In this document: positions 51,156-59,622 of the stretch, one piece after another
How the letters are laid out: each line of letters begins with the position of its first letter
How positions within the stretch are numbered: position 1 is the first letter of the stretch
Assembly: GCA_944325185.1 (NCBI GenBank)
Contig: CALUZA010000001.1
Coordinates: 1 to 64,000 of the forward strand
Source: Candidatus Gastranaerophilales bacterium
GTDB taxonomy: Bacteria > Cyanobacteriota > Vampirovibrionia > Gastranaerophilales > Gastranaerophilaceae
Direction: 5' to 3'
DNA: 64,000 bases
Notes under the pieces: generated by a model
What the model was told of the DNA's origin: nothing
Database searches by the model: none
What the model saw: only the letters and a program-made list of their open reading frames with translations
Position numbers and translations under genes: made by a program

Positions 51156-51344
51156 ATGGCAAGAGTTCTAATTTCAATGCCCGAAAAGTTTTTATCACAA
51201 ATTGATTCAGTAGCTGAAGGTGAAAACAGAACAAGAAGCGAACTAATCAGAGAAGCATTGAGGACTTACATCAATCGTTCTAAGTTAAGAGAAAATACAT
51301 TTGCAACAAAGAACGCAGCAATTTTGGAAGCACTTTTAGATTAA
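51156..51344 (+). CDS. Ribbon-helix-helix (CopG/Arc-type) DNA-binding protein
   Basis: 62 residues from the ATG at 51156; AAGGAG (51143-51148) gives 7-base spacing to it, against 1 base to the ATG at 51150. The fold signature is clear: a beta strand ARVLISMPEKFL, then two helices IDSVAEGENRTRSELIREAL. No toxin gene follows, so it is more likely a regulator than an antitoxin. Its position divergent from prepilin C parallels the two XRE-prepilin pairs. Confidence 0.88.
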   Translation: MARVLISMPEKFLSQIDSVAEGENRTRSELIREALRTYINRSKLRENTFATKNAAILEALLD

Positions 51345-51410
51345 AACACGAAAAAGAGAGAAATGAGAGTAAAGAGAACACACGCAAAAAAGAGAGGCAT
51401 CCAAATTTGA

Positions 51411-51439
51411 AAAGACCGCATAAGTTATATGCGGTCTTT
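51411..51439. terminator. Bidirectional terminator between the RHH gene and rplT
   Basis: AAAGACCGCATA (51411-51422), AGTTA loop, TATGCGGTCTTT (51428-51439). Perfect 12-base stem; TTTT follows on the minus strand, the end of rplT being 25 bases upstream of it on that strand. Confidence 0.85.
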
Positions 51440-51463
51440 ATGTGTTTAAATGTTTTTAATAAA

Positions 51464-51814
51464 TTATTTTGCGTTTTGTGCTGTTTCAACAAGAACTTTG
51501 AAAGCTTCAGGTTCGTTTACTGCAAGTTCTGCAAGCATTTTTCTATTTACTTGAATATCTGCTTTTTTAAGCATATTCATAAATTTTGAATAGCTTAAAC
51601 CGAGTTCACGAACTGCTGCGTTAATTCTTATTATCCAAAGAGCACGCATATTTCTTTTAAGGTTGCGTCTGTCTCTGTATTGATATTTTAATTTTTTCAT
51701 TACAGCGATATTTGCAACTTTGAATATTCTGCTTCTTGCGCCAATAAAGCCTTTAGCTAATTTTAATATTTTTTTATGTCTTTTTCTTAATACATTTCCA
51801 CGTTTGACTCTCAT
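51464..51814 (-). CDS. rplT: 50S ribosomal protein L20
   Basis: 116 residues. [20 protein letters not shown] and [32 protein letters not shown] are signature L20 stretches. It binds 23S rRNA early in assembly and in some bacteria represses its own mRNA. Twelve bases after rpmI. infC, the usual upstream partner, is not here. Confidence 0.97.
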   Translation of the reverse strand: MRVKRGNVLRKRHKKILKLAKGFIGARSRIFKVANIAVMKKLKYQYRDRRNLKRNMRALWIIRINAAVRELGLSYSKFMNMLKKADIQVNRKMLAELAVNEPEAFKVLVETAQNAK

Positions 51815-51826
51815 AGTTCAGATCTC

Positions 51827-52039
51827 CTATCTTGTAAATTTCTTTTTGTACGGTAACTCTTTGGAAATCATTTTCAAATTTCCTTCAAATACTTCAGTTG
51901 TTCCTGAAAGTCTGTTTTTTCTAGCTGAACTTTTGTGAGCTAATAAGTGTCCTTTTCCGGCTTTTTGACGTAGAATTTTGCCGTTTCCTGTGATTTTGTA
52001 GCGTTTTGCCGCTGATCTGTGTGTTTTCATTTTAGGCAT
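51827..52039 (-). CDS. rpmI: 50S ribosomal protein L35
   Basis: 70 residues from the ATG at 52039, preceded by AAAAGGAGAAAA. MPKMKTHRSAAKRYKITGNG and HLLAHKSSARKNRLSG are diagnostic. The longer frame to 52126 runs through the leader. Operon with rplT. Confidence 0.96.
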   Translation of the reverse strand: MPKMKTHRSAAKRYKITGNGKILRQKAGKGHLLAHKSSARKNRLSGTTEVFEGNLKMISKELPYKKKFTR

Positions 52040-52066
52040 TTTATTTTCTCCTTTTTTAATTTCCTT

Positions 52067-52084
52067 GTGGCATACCAAAGCCAC
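52067..52084 (-). promoter_or_regulatory. Hairpin in the rpmI-rplT leader
   Basis: GTGGC (52067-52071) and GCCAC (52080-52084) pair around an 8-base loop, with a further CC/GG pair outside. It lies 28 bases before the rpmI ATG, between promoter and ribosome site. An L20-binding autoregulatory leader is possible but the fold is small. Confidence 0.35.
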
Positions 52085-52161
52085 TTCGGGTAAGTACATT
52101 TTATTTAAAATATGTTTTATTTGCAAGCATGATTATATTATTTTTAATAATTATTAATTTA

Positions 52162-52170
52162 TGTTAGTAT
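52162..52170 (+). promoter_or_regulatory. Extended -10 of rlmN, leaderless
   Basis: TGT-TAGTAT (52162-52170), six bases, ATG at 52177; almost the same string as before dnaE (TGTTAGAAT). No ribosome site. Confidence 0.5.
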
Positions 52171-52176
52171 TTTGAT

Positions 52177-53208
52177 ATGCAAAAAACAGTGTTGACAAAA
52201 CTCTCAAAAGACGAATTGATTGATTTTATAGTTTCGAAAGGTGAGAAAAAATTTAGAGCGGAACAGATTTTTTCTTGGATTTGGGCGAAAGGTGCTTCGT
52301 CTTTTGGCGATATGACAGACGTAAAAAAGGAATTTAGAACTTTTCTCAATGAAAATTGTTTAATTTTGGATTCCAAAATTAAAACAAGACAAATCTCAAA
52401 AGACGGCACAATAAAATATTTGATTGAATTTGCAGACGGTAACTGTGCAGAAACTGTATTAATGCGTTTTGATAACCGTTCAAATCTTTCTATGTGTGTT
52501 TCAAGTCAAGTGGGTTGTAAAATGGGCTGTAAGTTTTGTGCAACAGGAAAAAACGGGTTTAAAAGAAATCTTTTAGCTTATGAAATTGTTTCCCAAATTC
52601 TTCATGCGCAAATTGATACCGGATTAAAAATTACAAATGTAGTTTTTATGGGTCAAGGCGAGCCTTTAGATAATCTTGAAAATGTTAAAGAAGCACTCAA
52701 ATTAATAAATAAAAATTTACAAATTTCAATAAGAAGAATAACTCTTTCAACATGTGGAATTGTTCCTAAAATCATTGAATTATCAAAAAACGATTTACTT
52801 CCAACTTTAGCAATTTCTTTGCATGCGCCAAATCATATTTTAAGAAAAGAGGTTATGCCAATTGAAAACAGATATAATATTGAATTATTGCACGATGCTT
52901 TGAAACAATATAATCTGGCAACAAAAGACAGAGTTACTATTGAATATATACTCATAGGCGGTTTTAATGATTCTGTTGAGTGTGCTAAGGAGTTAATTAA
53001 TTATTTAAAAGATTTAAAGTGTAATATAAATTTAATTCCATACAACCCTGTTAAGGGTGACAAATTTAAAAAACCTAATAAAAATGATATGCTTAAATTT
53101 AAATATTTGCTTGAGCAGAGCGGCAAAAAAGTTACAATTAGACTTGAAAGAGGGTCTGATATTGATGCTGCTTGCGGACAACTTGCAGGTAAAAATTTAA
53201 GCAGTTAA
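52177..53208 (+). CDS. rlmN: Dual-specificity 23S rRNA / tRNA adenine C2-methyltransferase RlmN
   Basis: 343 residues, normal length. Radical SAM cluster motif CKMGCKFCATG (~112-122), FMGQGEPLDN, and the C-terminal Cys in AACGQLAGK needed for methyl transfer. It makes m2A2503 in 23S rRNA and m2A37 in some tRNAs, improving translational fidelity. Divergent from rpmI-rplT. Predicted leaderless. Confidence 0.96.
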   Translation: MQKTVLTKLSKDELIDFIVSKGEKKFRAEQIFSWIWAKGASSFGDMTDVKKEFRTFLNENCLILDSKIKTRQISKDGTIKYLIEFADGNCAETVLMRFDNRSNLSMCVSSQVGCKMGCKFCATGKNGFKRNLLAYEIVSQILHAQIDTGLKITNVVFMGQGEPLDNLENVKEALKLINKNLQISIRRITLSTCGIVPKIIELSKNDLLPTLAISLHAPNHILRKEVMPIENRYNIELLHDALKQYNLATKDRVTIEYILIGGFNDSVECAKELINYLKDLKCNINLIPYNPVKGDKFKKPNKNDMLKFKYLLEQSGKKVTIRLERGSDIDAACGQLAGKNLSS

Positions 53209-53278
53209 TATATTATTAATATTTTTTTGTGAAAATATATAGAATTAAATAAGTTATTAATTAAAAGTACTCAAATAT

Positions 53279-53300
53279 GTGTTGCTAATTATAGCGACAC
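53279..53300. repeat. Small hairpin downstream of rlmN and fliD
   Basis: GTGTTGCTA and TAGCGACAC pair over nine positions (one G-T) with an ATTA loop. No T-run directly after on either strand. Confidence 0.4.
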
Positions 53301-53309
53301 AAATCAAAG

Positions 53310-53335
53310 GGATAAATAATAAATATTATTTATCC
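53310..53335. repeat. 12-base perfect inverted repeat at the end of fliD
   Basis: GGATAAATAATA (53310-53321) and TATTATTTATCC (53324-53335) with only two bases between; it includes the fliD stop codon (53332-53330). Possible weak terminator for fliD. Confidence 0.45.
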
Positions 53336-55171
53336 AAAATATGACATAAATGAAGATAATTGAGAATTTAGAGCTGAAATTGTAGAATCCATTGCATTGA
53401 ATTGCTTTGTAATTCTTGCTTCATAGTTTGCAATTTTTGTATTAGCTCGTTCAATTCTATCGTTCATTGAGTTAATTTGAGACTCTAAACTGGATGATTT
53501 TTGGCTAAAATATCCGTTTTCAACATCCAGAACTGATGAAACATCCTTTAAAAGTTTATCAAATAGTCCGTTATCTTCTTTGCTTGTATAGCCATCAGAT
53601 AAAAGTAATTTAACAGAATCAAAGTTTTTGGTTAAAGCTTCATCAAGTTTTTTTTCGTCTATAGTGAGTTTTGTTGTGTCTGCAGATGATGCTGAAATTC
53701 CTATTTGAGCAAGCATAGTGTACATTCCATCGTTATCGCTAACATCAGAAGTTAAGCTTCTCATTGAGGATAAAATAGAATTAAGCGTAGAATCATGACC
53801 TATTGCGCCGCTTGAGCTTGCCATTGATTTTGTTGTGGTTACTACATCGTTGTATGCATCTACAAATTTTGTCAGTGCTTCTTTAACTTTGGTGTAGTCC
53901 GGTTGTATATCAAGGGTTATATTTTTTTCATCATCTTTGTTGTTTGAATAATCGCTTGTAGGTTTTTTAACCGTAATTGAAAGGTTTGCAATACCCGATG
54001 ATTCACCTGTGATTGTGTTTGAGGTTGAAATAACCTTATTTCCGTTTATATACACAATTGCATTTTGACCCAGCGTTTGTGAACCTTCTGCAAGGACCTC
54101 ATCTTCACCTTCACCTGTTGTTAACCCCAGAACATTTAAAAGATTAGTGCCTTTTTCTGTAAGGCTGATATTATTTTGTCCTGTTTCGGTTGAAGTTAAG
54201 ATTATTTTATTTGTAAGTGAGTCATAACTTGCTTTAACATTTGCTTCGGAATTACCGTTAATTCTTGAAATTAATGTATTTAGAGATGTAGTTTCATCAA
54301 TTTCAAAATCAACCCCGTTGATTGTTATTGTGCCTGATTTTGCGGGGTTGCCGTTTTCGTCGAAAAATTTAATTTCTCCAAGCCCTGAATCAGCACTTGC
54401 CATTGCTGCTTTGGTGTTTACGGTTGAAACCGGATACGAGCTTGTGTAGCTGTAATTTCCTTCTTTATCATGTAATTTTAGTGCTGAAGCTAAGTTTGAT
54501 TCATCTGAGCTTGAACCCAAGGACAAAACAGCGCTTTCATCTACTGTAAAACTTTTTTGTCCGTCCGGCCCGATTTCTTCCTTATAGGCTTTAATTGAAA
54601 AGTTTCCATTATCATCAACACTGGCTTGGACTTTTCCGCCCGTAGCGTCGTATATTTTATCCATTACATTTTTGACGGTGTCTTTTGAATCAATATCGAT
54701 TTCGTATTCTTTACCGTTCAAGAACATTGTAAAGTTGCCGGCTGTAGCTTGTCCGTTTGCAAGATTTGTGAATTTTGCATTTTCTATGTTTGTTTTGGAT
54801 ATTGCTCCAAGGCTGTGTATACTTTTTGCGCTTGTTGCCGTTGCTATTTGTTCAATTTGTAATTCGATATTTGCGCTTGCAACATTACCTGACGATGTTG
54901 CTGTTGCATAAGCTGAATTTGAGGAATTTATTGTAGTGTTGCACCACATATCTGATGTTGAATCATATATTGTTTTTGTAAAAGTTTGCAAAGCTGATTG
55001 CAGGGTCGAATATTTACCCTTTAGCTCATCTAATGCGGTGCTTTTATTCTGAAGAGTTGTTAATTTGTTCTGTAATGGGGTTAGAAGAGATGTTTCTTTA
55101 GCAGAAACAAGCTGGGATACCCAACTGTTAATATCAAAACCGGAACCAACTCCTGTGATTGTCGTTGTCAT
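53330..55171 (-). CDS. fliD: Flagellar filament cap protein FliD (HAP2)
   Basis: 613 residues from the ATG at 55171 (in-frame TTG at 55177 is an alternative; AAAAGGA lies upstream). N-terminal FliD domain: TITGVGSGFDINSWVSQLVSAKETSLL and a long coiled coil; flagellin-hook IN-type modules in the middle (e.g. TLNTLISRINGNSEANV); C-terminal coiled coil KSSSLESQINSMNDRIERAN. It caps the growing filament and folds flagellin. No other flagellar structural gene is in the window, but a FliA-like sigma gene lies at 40888. Exported through the flagellar type III route, so no signal peptide. Confidence 0.93.
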   Translation of the reverse strand: MTTTITGVGSGFDINSWVSQLVSAKETSLLTPLQNKLTTLQNKSTALDELKGKYSTLQSALQTFTKTIYDSTSDMWCNTTINSSNSAYATATSSGNVASANIELQIEQIATATSAKSIHSLGAISKTNIENAKFTNLANGQATAGNFTMFLNGKEYEIDIDSKDTVKNVMDKIYDATGGKVQASVDDNGNFSIKAYKEEIGPDGQKSFTVDESAVLSLGSSSDESNLASALKLHDKEGNYSYTSSYPVSTVNTKAAMASADSGLGEIKFFDENGNPAKSGTITINGVDFEIDETTSLNTLISRINGNSEANVKASYDSLTNKIILTSTETGQNNISLTEKGTNLLNVLGLTTGEGEDEVLAEGSQTLGQNAIVYINGNKVISTSNTITGESSGIANLSITVKKPTSDYSNNKDDEKNITLDIQPDYTKVKEALTKFVDAYNDVVTTTKSMASSSGAIGHDSTLNSILSSMRSLTSDVSDNDGMYTMLAQIGISASSADTTKLTIDEKKLDEALTKNFDSVKLLLSDGYTSKEDNGLFDKLLKDVSSVLDVENGYFSQKSSSLESQINSMNDRIERANTKIANYEARITKQFNAMDSTISALNSQLSSFMSYFG

Positions 55172-55203
55172 AGTCAATAAATCCTTTTATTTTACTATAT
55201 CCT

Positions 55204-55218
55204 TATAGTTATACTATA
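55204..55218. repeat. Palindrome upstream of fliD
   Basis: TATAGT (55204-55209), TAT, ACTATA (55213-55218), about 33 bases before the fliD ATG. The AT-rich arms could hold a -10 box in either direction. Possible operator. No sigma28 consensus (TAAAG...GCCGATAA) was found. Confidence 0.35.
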
Positions 55219-55313
55219 ATATTTTGTGTTCCACGCTACAATATTATTATATCATCTTTGTAAATAATTGTAATGACTTGTAGAGTTTTTCATACGCAAA
55301 AAGGACACTTTGA

Positions 55314-55964
55314 ATGAAAATTAAAGCACTTGTTTTTGATTTAGATGGCACTTTGTTATATACGCTTGAGGATTTATGTGATAGCGTAAATTTTGCACTT
55401 AAAAAATGTAATTTAAAAACAAGAACTATAGAAGAAATCCAAGAATTTGTCGGAAATGGTATATATAAGTTAATTGAAAGATCAATAGGGGATTTTCAAG
55501 AAAAAAAAGAGGTCTGTTTTGAGATTTTTAAGAAACATTATTCAACAAATTCTACAAATAAAACAAAACCGTATCAAAATGCAGTTCAAACTTTAAAAAA
55601 ATTAAAGGATAAGGGTTTTAGAATGGCTGTTTTATCCAATAAAACTGATTTGGAAGTTAAAAAATTATCAAAATTATTTTTTGGAGATATTTTTGATATT
55701 TCTATGGGTGAAACAGATGATTTTCCCAAAAAACCTGACCCCAAAAGTCTTTTGAATATTATGAAAATATTTGAAGTGAATAAAGAAGAAATTATTTTTA
55801 TTGGAGATAGTGAAGTTGATATACAAACTGCAAAAAACGCTGATATAGCTTGTTTTAGTGTTTCATGGGGCTATAAAAGCAAGGATTTTCTTGTGGAAAA
55901 CGGCGCAAAATATATTTTTGATGATTTTTTAGAATTATATAATGCAATTATAACTACAATTTAA
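55314..55964 (+). CDS. HAD-superfamily phosphatase, phosphoglycolate phosphatase-like
   Basis: 216 residues; AAGGAC lies before the ATG. HAD motifs: I VFDLDGTLLYT (nucleophile Asp), II AVLSNKTD, III KKPDPKSLL (Lys) and IV FIGDSEVDIQTAKNA. The cap between motifs I and II is the small helical type of phosphoglycolate phosphatase (Gph). Substrates in this group vary. Its end overlaps the convergent radical-SAM gene by 11 bases. Confidence 0.88.
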   Translation: MKIKALVFDLDGTLLYTLEDLCDSVNFALKKCNLKTRTIEEIQEFVGNGIYKLIERSIGDFQEKKEVCFEIFKKHYSTNSTNKTKPYQNAVQTLKKLKDKGFRMAVLSNKTDLEVKKLSKLFFGDIFDISMGETDDFPKKPDPKSLLNIMKIFEVNKEEIIFIGDSEVDIQTAKNADIACFSVSWGYKSKDFLVENGAKYIFDDFLELYNAIITTI

Positions 55965-56829
55965 CCCATTCCGACAATTCTTTTTTGGATGTTTTGTATG
56001 TATCAAATTCAATTTCTTTATCATTGCAATATTTACAGAAATCAATCGGTTTTTTAAATTTTGCATTAATGTAAGAAGCACTTTTAATTTTGTTTAAATC
56101 AATATAGTCGGTTTTTTTAACTTCAAAATTAAAATTAAAATAATTATTTAGAAAAATAATGTTTGGAGTAGGCGTGCAGACGTATAATTTTCCGTCTCTC
56201 ACAAAATGACAGTTTTTTTCATGGCATTTTGAAAATGCAATATTTTTATCATTTGTGCCTTTTGGATTAAGGTTTTGTTTTCGCATTTTATTTCTGTCTA
56301 AGCTGAAATAATAAGCTTTTATACCTATTCCATTAAATTTATTTATCCAGCCTTCATAGTCTACTTTTATAGGATAATGTGTCATAGATATTGCGATATT
56401 ATATTTTTTTAAAGTATTAAAGAAATCATCATTTTGTTTATTTAATAAAATTCCGTTTGTAATAATTATAATCTCACTTTTAGGGTAAATTTCTCTTAGC
56501 GGTTTAAACAAACTTAAAAGTTCGGGGTGCAATAGTGGCTCTCCACCTACAACAAAGATTTTACCAATGTTGTCGAATATCTTTTTTAATTTTTTGAAAT
56601 CTTCAAGTATTTCTTCAATTTTACAAAAATTTTCAGGTGCTAACGGAGTAAAATGATTGCAGTGGGCGCAATTAAGGTTGCAGTGATCAACAAGATGAAA
56701 TTCAACCTGTGATAAATATGTTCCGTTTCCTAATTTGCGTGATAAGAAATCTTGAAAAGAATACGGTAAAACTTTGTTGCTTACTGTTTTTATAGCGTTA
56801 ATGAATTTGACTAAAGTTGATAATTTCAT
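55954..56829 (-). CDS. Radical SAM protein in the glycan cluster
   Basis: 291 residues. FHLVDHCNLNCAHCNHFTPL holds the Cys-x3-Cys-x2-Cys cluster motif (~48-55) and VGGEPLLHPELLSL the GGE motif. C-terminal cysteines (KCHEKNCHF, CTPTPN, CKYCND) may ligate an auxiliary cluster (SPASM/twitch-like). Related proteins near glycosyltransferases are annotated only as radical SAM. Last gene of a four-gene minus-strand run; GAGGAAA precedes the ATG. Confidence 0.83.
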   Translation of the reverse strand: MKLSTLVKFINAIKTVSNKVLPYSFQDFLSRKLGNGTYLSQVEFHLVDHCNLNCAHCNHFTPLAPENFCKIEEILEDFKKLKKIFDNIGKIFVVGGEPLLHPELLSLFKPLREIYPKSEIIIITNGILLNKQNDDFFNTLKKYNIAISMTHYPIKVDYEGWINKFNGIGIKAYYFSLDRNKMRKQNLNPKGTNDKNIAFSKCHEKNCHFVRDGKLYVCTPTPNIIFLNNYFNFNFEVKKTDYIDLNKIKSASYINAKFKKPIDFCKYCNDKEIEFDTYKTSKKELSEWVKL

Positions 56830-56840
56830 CTGTATTTCCT

Positions 56841-57842
56841 CTAAAAATAATGTTTTAAGAATAATTTAATTAACGAAAGTCTTTTTCTTAATTCGTAACT
56901 TTCGTAGGTGCAATTAATTATATCATTGAGTTTTAAAAATTGAGTATTTTTTTGTATGAAATCAAATGTGTAGGTTGTTTTTATATATTTTGCAATACTT
57001 TTAAACATGTAAAAGTATTTTTTTCTGTTTTTTTTATCGCAAATTGAAAAATAATAGAATAATTGTCTTAATCTGTTGTTTAAAAATGAGTTTGTAATTT
57101 CTTTGTTTGTATAGTATTTGGAATTTTTTAGTATATTTTCACAAACAAAAAAAGTGTCTTTTATGGTTTTAATTCTGTTATTTTGGGTGAAGGTTGTTGA
57201 GTTTTTGTGAACCCTGTAGTTTACTATATATTCATTTAGACAAGTTATTTTATCAGCGTATAAAAGTGCTTTTATGTAAAATTCCGAATCTTCAATAAAT
57301 CTTGTGTTTGAATATTTTATGTTATTTTTAATTAAAAAATCTTTTTTATACGCCCTAAAAGGTAATCCGCCGGTGTTAAAAATTATGTCGAAAGCATTTT
57401 TAATAGAAAAAATGTTTTCTTTGTATCTTAAAAAATATGAATCAATATATCTGTATTCATTTTTTATTTTTGTTTCTTCAAAAAATTTATAAGCATTGAA
57501 AAAAATAATATCGGGATTATCTTGTCTGTATTTTTGATATATTTTAAAAAGCGCATTTTCTTCAAGCCAATCGTCGGAATCAAGGTATAGAATTATTTCG
57601 CCTTGAGCTTTTTTTAGAGCGTAGTTTCTTGCAGTTCCTTGACCTTCGTTTTCTTTTGAAAAAATTTTAATTCTTTTATCTTGTTCGAATTTTTGTGCAA
57701 TTTTAAATGAATTATCGTTTGAACCGTCATTTATTAAAATTAGTTCAAAGTTTTCAAAGTTTTGTTCAAGAACACTTTTTATACATTGTTCAAGATATTT
57801 TTCACTGTTATAAAAAGGTGTTATTATGCTTATTTCAGGCAA
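56841..57842 (-). CDS. Family 2 glycosyltransferase
   Basis: 333 residues. GT-A domain: SIITPFYNSEKYLEQCI, LILINDGSNDNS, YLDSDDWLEENAL (DxD-type metal site) and the later FIEDSEFYIKALL. The C-terminal ~100 residues are helical. It adds a sugar to a surface polymer; donor and acceptor are unknown. Overlaps the CDP-glycerol-type transferase gene by 13 bases. Confidence 0.9.
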   Translation of the reverse strand: MPEISIITPFYNSEKYLEQCIKSVLEQNFENFELILINDGSNDNSFKIAQKFEQDKRIKIFSKENEGQGTARNYALKKAQGEIILYLDSDDWLEENALFKIYQKYRQDNPDIIFFNAYKFFEETKIKNEYRYIDSYFLRYKENIFSIKNAFDIIFNTGGLPFRAYKKDFLIKNNIKYSNTRFIEDSEFYIKALLYADKITCLNEYIVNYRVHKNSTTFTQNNRIKTIKDTFFVCENILKNSKYYTNKEITNSFLNNRLRQLFYYFSICDKKNRKKYFYMFKSIAKYIKTTYTFDFIQKNTQFLKLNDIINCTYESYELRKRLSLIKLFLKHYF

Positions 57843-59143
57843 TTTAGAATATCCTCCAAAATGTTTTCTGCGGCATAATTATTTTCGTATCCTAGTTCTT
57901 TATAGACTTTTTTTCTTTCTTGAATTTTGTAATCATTATTTTTTATTATTACTTCGTCTAAAATTTCTTTTAAACTTTCAAAATCGTGCGCCTCATAGCA
58001 AGAGTTTATAATTTTTTTAACGGAAGGATTAAATGGCGTTGGTTCTATATTTGATTTTAAGTGTATCAAAGGTTTTTGAGTTAAAAAATATTCTGTTTCA
58101 AAAGAACCGCAATCCGTAATTAGCGTTTTTGATTGCATAAATAAATCAAGGTAGTCGCCTGTTTCCATTATTTGTCCTATGTTTTGCCATTCTTTTCTGT
58201 AAGAGTTTATTTCTTCTTTTGTATAGTAACTGTTTTTAATTAAATAGCTTTCAAGACAGGGATGGGGTTTATATATCCAGTTTAAATTCGGATGAGTTTT
58301 GGCATAATTTAGTATTTTATATCCTAAATCCAAAAAAGTTCCCCAATGCAGATTGTTGTTTTTATCAACTGACCAGTGAGGAGCATAGATTGTGTAGTTT
58401 TTGTTTTCAAAAGTTTTGTTTTTGTTTAGGTAAAAGTAGTCCAACATAGGATGCCCTGTTGATTTAAGATTTTCCCCTTTGTTATCCATGTTTTCAGCGT
58501 AATAATTTTTTATTAAATCATTTAAAACATAATGATTTTCAACATATTGGTGAAATCTTGTATAATATTCAATGGGAGAAATTGATGTTGCAATAAAATA
58601 AGGAATATAGCAAGTTATTGCATATTTAGAGACCATAACAGGTCCTTGTGTTTTGTATATATACCAAGGGTGTGAATAAAAAACTATATCGGGTTTTACT
58701 TTCATTTCATCCAGCGGAATGTAGTTATCATTTTCAAAATCATAAGCATACAAAACTCTCATATTTTTGTTTTTGAAAAAATCATAGACTTTTGTAATGT
58801 CGTTTTTTGTTTGAAAATTCATGTTGTCTTCAGTAGAACAATTTTTAGACACAAAAATATAAGGTGTGAATCTTTCATCTTCTTCTAAAAGATTGTATAT
58901 ACTTTGCGATTTCCATTTTGTTTCGTCGTAAATATAAAAAACAACATTTATTTTTTCGTTATTTTTTATTTTTTCTTTTAATTTTTTTATAACTTGTTTT
59001 TTGTTTTTTGAAATGTATTTAAGGTTGTTTTTGGTTTTTAATTTCATTCCAAAATTTTTTAATTTTGCCCCAAGTTCTATAGGGGTAAAAAGCGCAAGAG
59101 TGTCAAATATTTTGTCGTAAGGTACGTACATTAATCTTTCCAA
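57830..59143 (-). CDS. CDP-glycerol glycerophosphotransferase-family protein
   Basis: 437 residues. The C-terminal half has the Glyphos_transf pattern: YAPHWSVDKNN (His), WIYKPHPCLES, DYLDLFMQSKTLITDCGSFE and QKPLIHL. The N-terminal part (~85-180) has a Rossmann-like fold with DIVFYSHPWY. The family transfers phosphate-linked groups (glycerol-, ribitol-phosphate and similar) from CDP donors onto polymers. Here the nearby phosphonate genes encode a cytidylyltransferase, so a CMP-activated phosphonate is a reasonable donor; this is inference. Overlaps genes on both sides by 13 bases. Confidence 0.82.
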   Translation of the reverse strand: MERLMYVPYDKIFDTLALFTPIELGAKLKNFGMKLKTKNNLKYISKNKKQVIKKLKEKIKNNEKINVVFYIYDETKWKSQSIYNLLEEDERFTPYIFVSKNCSTEDNMNFQTKNDITKVYDFFKNKNMRVLYAYDFENDNYIPLDEMKVKPDIVFYSHPWYIYKTQGPVMVSKYAITCYIPYFIATSISPIEYYTRFHQYVENHYVLNDLIKNYYAENMDNKGENLKSTGHPMLDYFYLNKNKTFENKNYTIYAPHWSVDKNNNLHWGTFLDLGYKILNYAKTHPNLNWIYKPHPCLESYLIKNSYYTKEEINSYRKEWQNIGQIMETGDYLDLFMQSKTLITDCGSFETEYFLTQKPLIHLKSNIEPTPFNPSVKKIINSCYEAHDFESLKEILDEVIIKNNDYKIQERKKVYKELGYENNYAAENILEDILNCLK

Positions 59144-59529
59144 ATTTCTTTAATTAAATCCCACAGTTTTTTTCTTGCTAGCGGAATCGCTTTAATTTTT
59201 GTTTCATTTAAAATGTTTACTTCAAAATTATCAATAATTTTTTCATAATGCATTGTTGCAATTACTAAATAGTCGGGTTTATAGTCTAAGATTTTATCTA
59301 AGGGGATAATATTGTAATCTAAATATTTTTCACCTTCTTCGTTTTCATTAAATTTTAAATCACTAATTCCTATTATATTGAGCGAATTTAAATTATAGTT
59401 TTCTTTTATGTATTTAAAGAAAGCGCCTGCTCCGTATATAATTATTTTTTTATTTTTAAGTTTTTTATTTAATTTTTTTAAGTATTTTTCAAAATGAATA
59501 TCCTTTAAATACAGTTTAAAATCAACCAT
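59131..59529 (-). CDS. Small Rossmann-like protein of the glycan cluster (copy 1)
   Basis: 132 residues, GGAGG before the ATG. KKIIIYGAGAFFKYIKENYN is a nucleotide-binding-type GxGxF loop after the first strand, followed by IIGISDLKFNENEEG and PDYLVIATMHYEKI, the pattern of short NAD(P)- or nucleotide-sugar-binding domains seen next to or fused with glycosyl- and methyltransferases. First gene of the four-gene run. A paralogue (about half identical) is at 60722-61123. Function unknown. Confidence 0.72.
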   Translation of the reverse strand: MVDFKLYLKDIHFEKYLKKLNKKLKNKKIIIYGAGAFFKYIKENYNLNSLNIIGISDLKFNENEEGEKYLDYNIIPLDKILDYKPDYLVIATMHYEKIIDNFEVNILNETKIKAIPLARKKLWDLIKEIWKD

Positions 59530-59622
59530 TTATCCTCCGCTATGTTGAATGATATCATATTAGATACATATTTTGCAATAAAGTTTTTTTGTTGTAATAT
59601 GTGTTTTAATTAGTTTTTACGG

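Noticed and set aside
51156-51344. RHH protein as antitoxin of a toxin-antitoxin pair
   Set aside because: No toxin-sized frame follows or precedes on the same strand; a terminator comes 66 bases after the stop.
51363-51410. 15-codon frame starting MRVKRTHAKKRG downstream of the RHH gene, resembling the L20 N-terminus ([12 protein letters not shown]) encoded on the other strand nearby
   Set aside because: Only five leading residues match, the sequence is A/G-rich low complexity, and its end runs up to the terminator stem. No functional argument for a peptide; likely chance.
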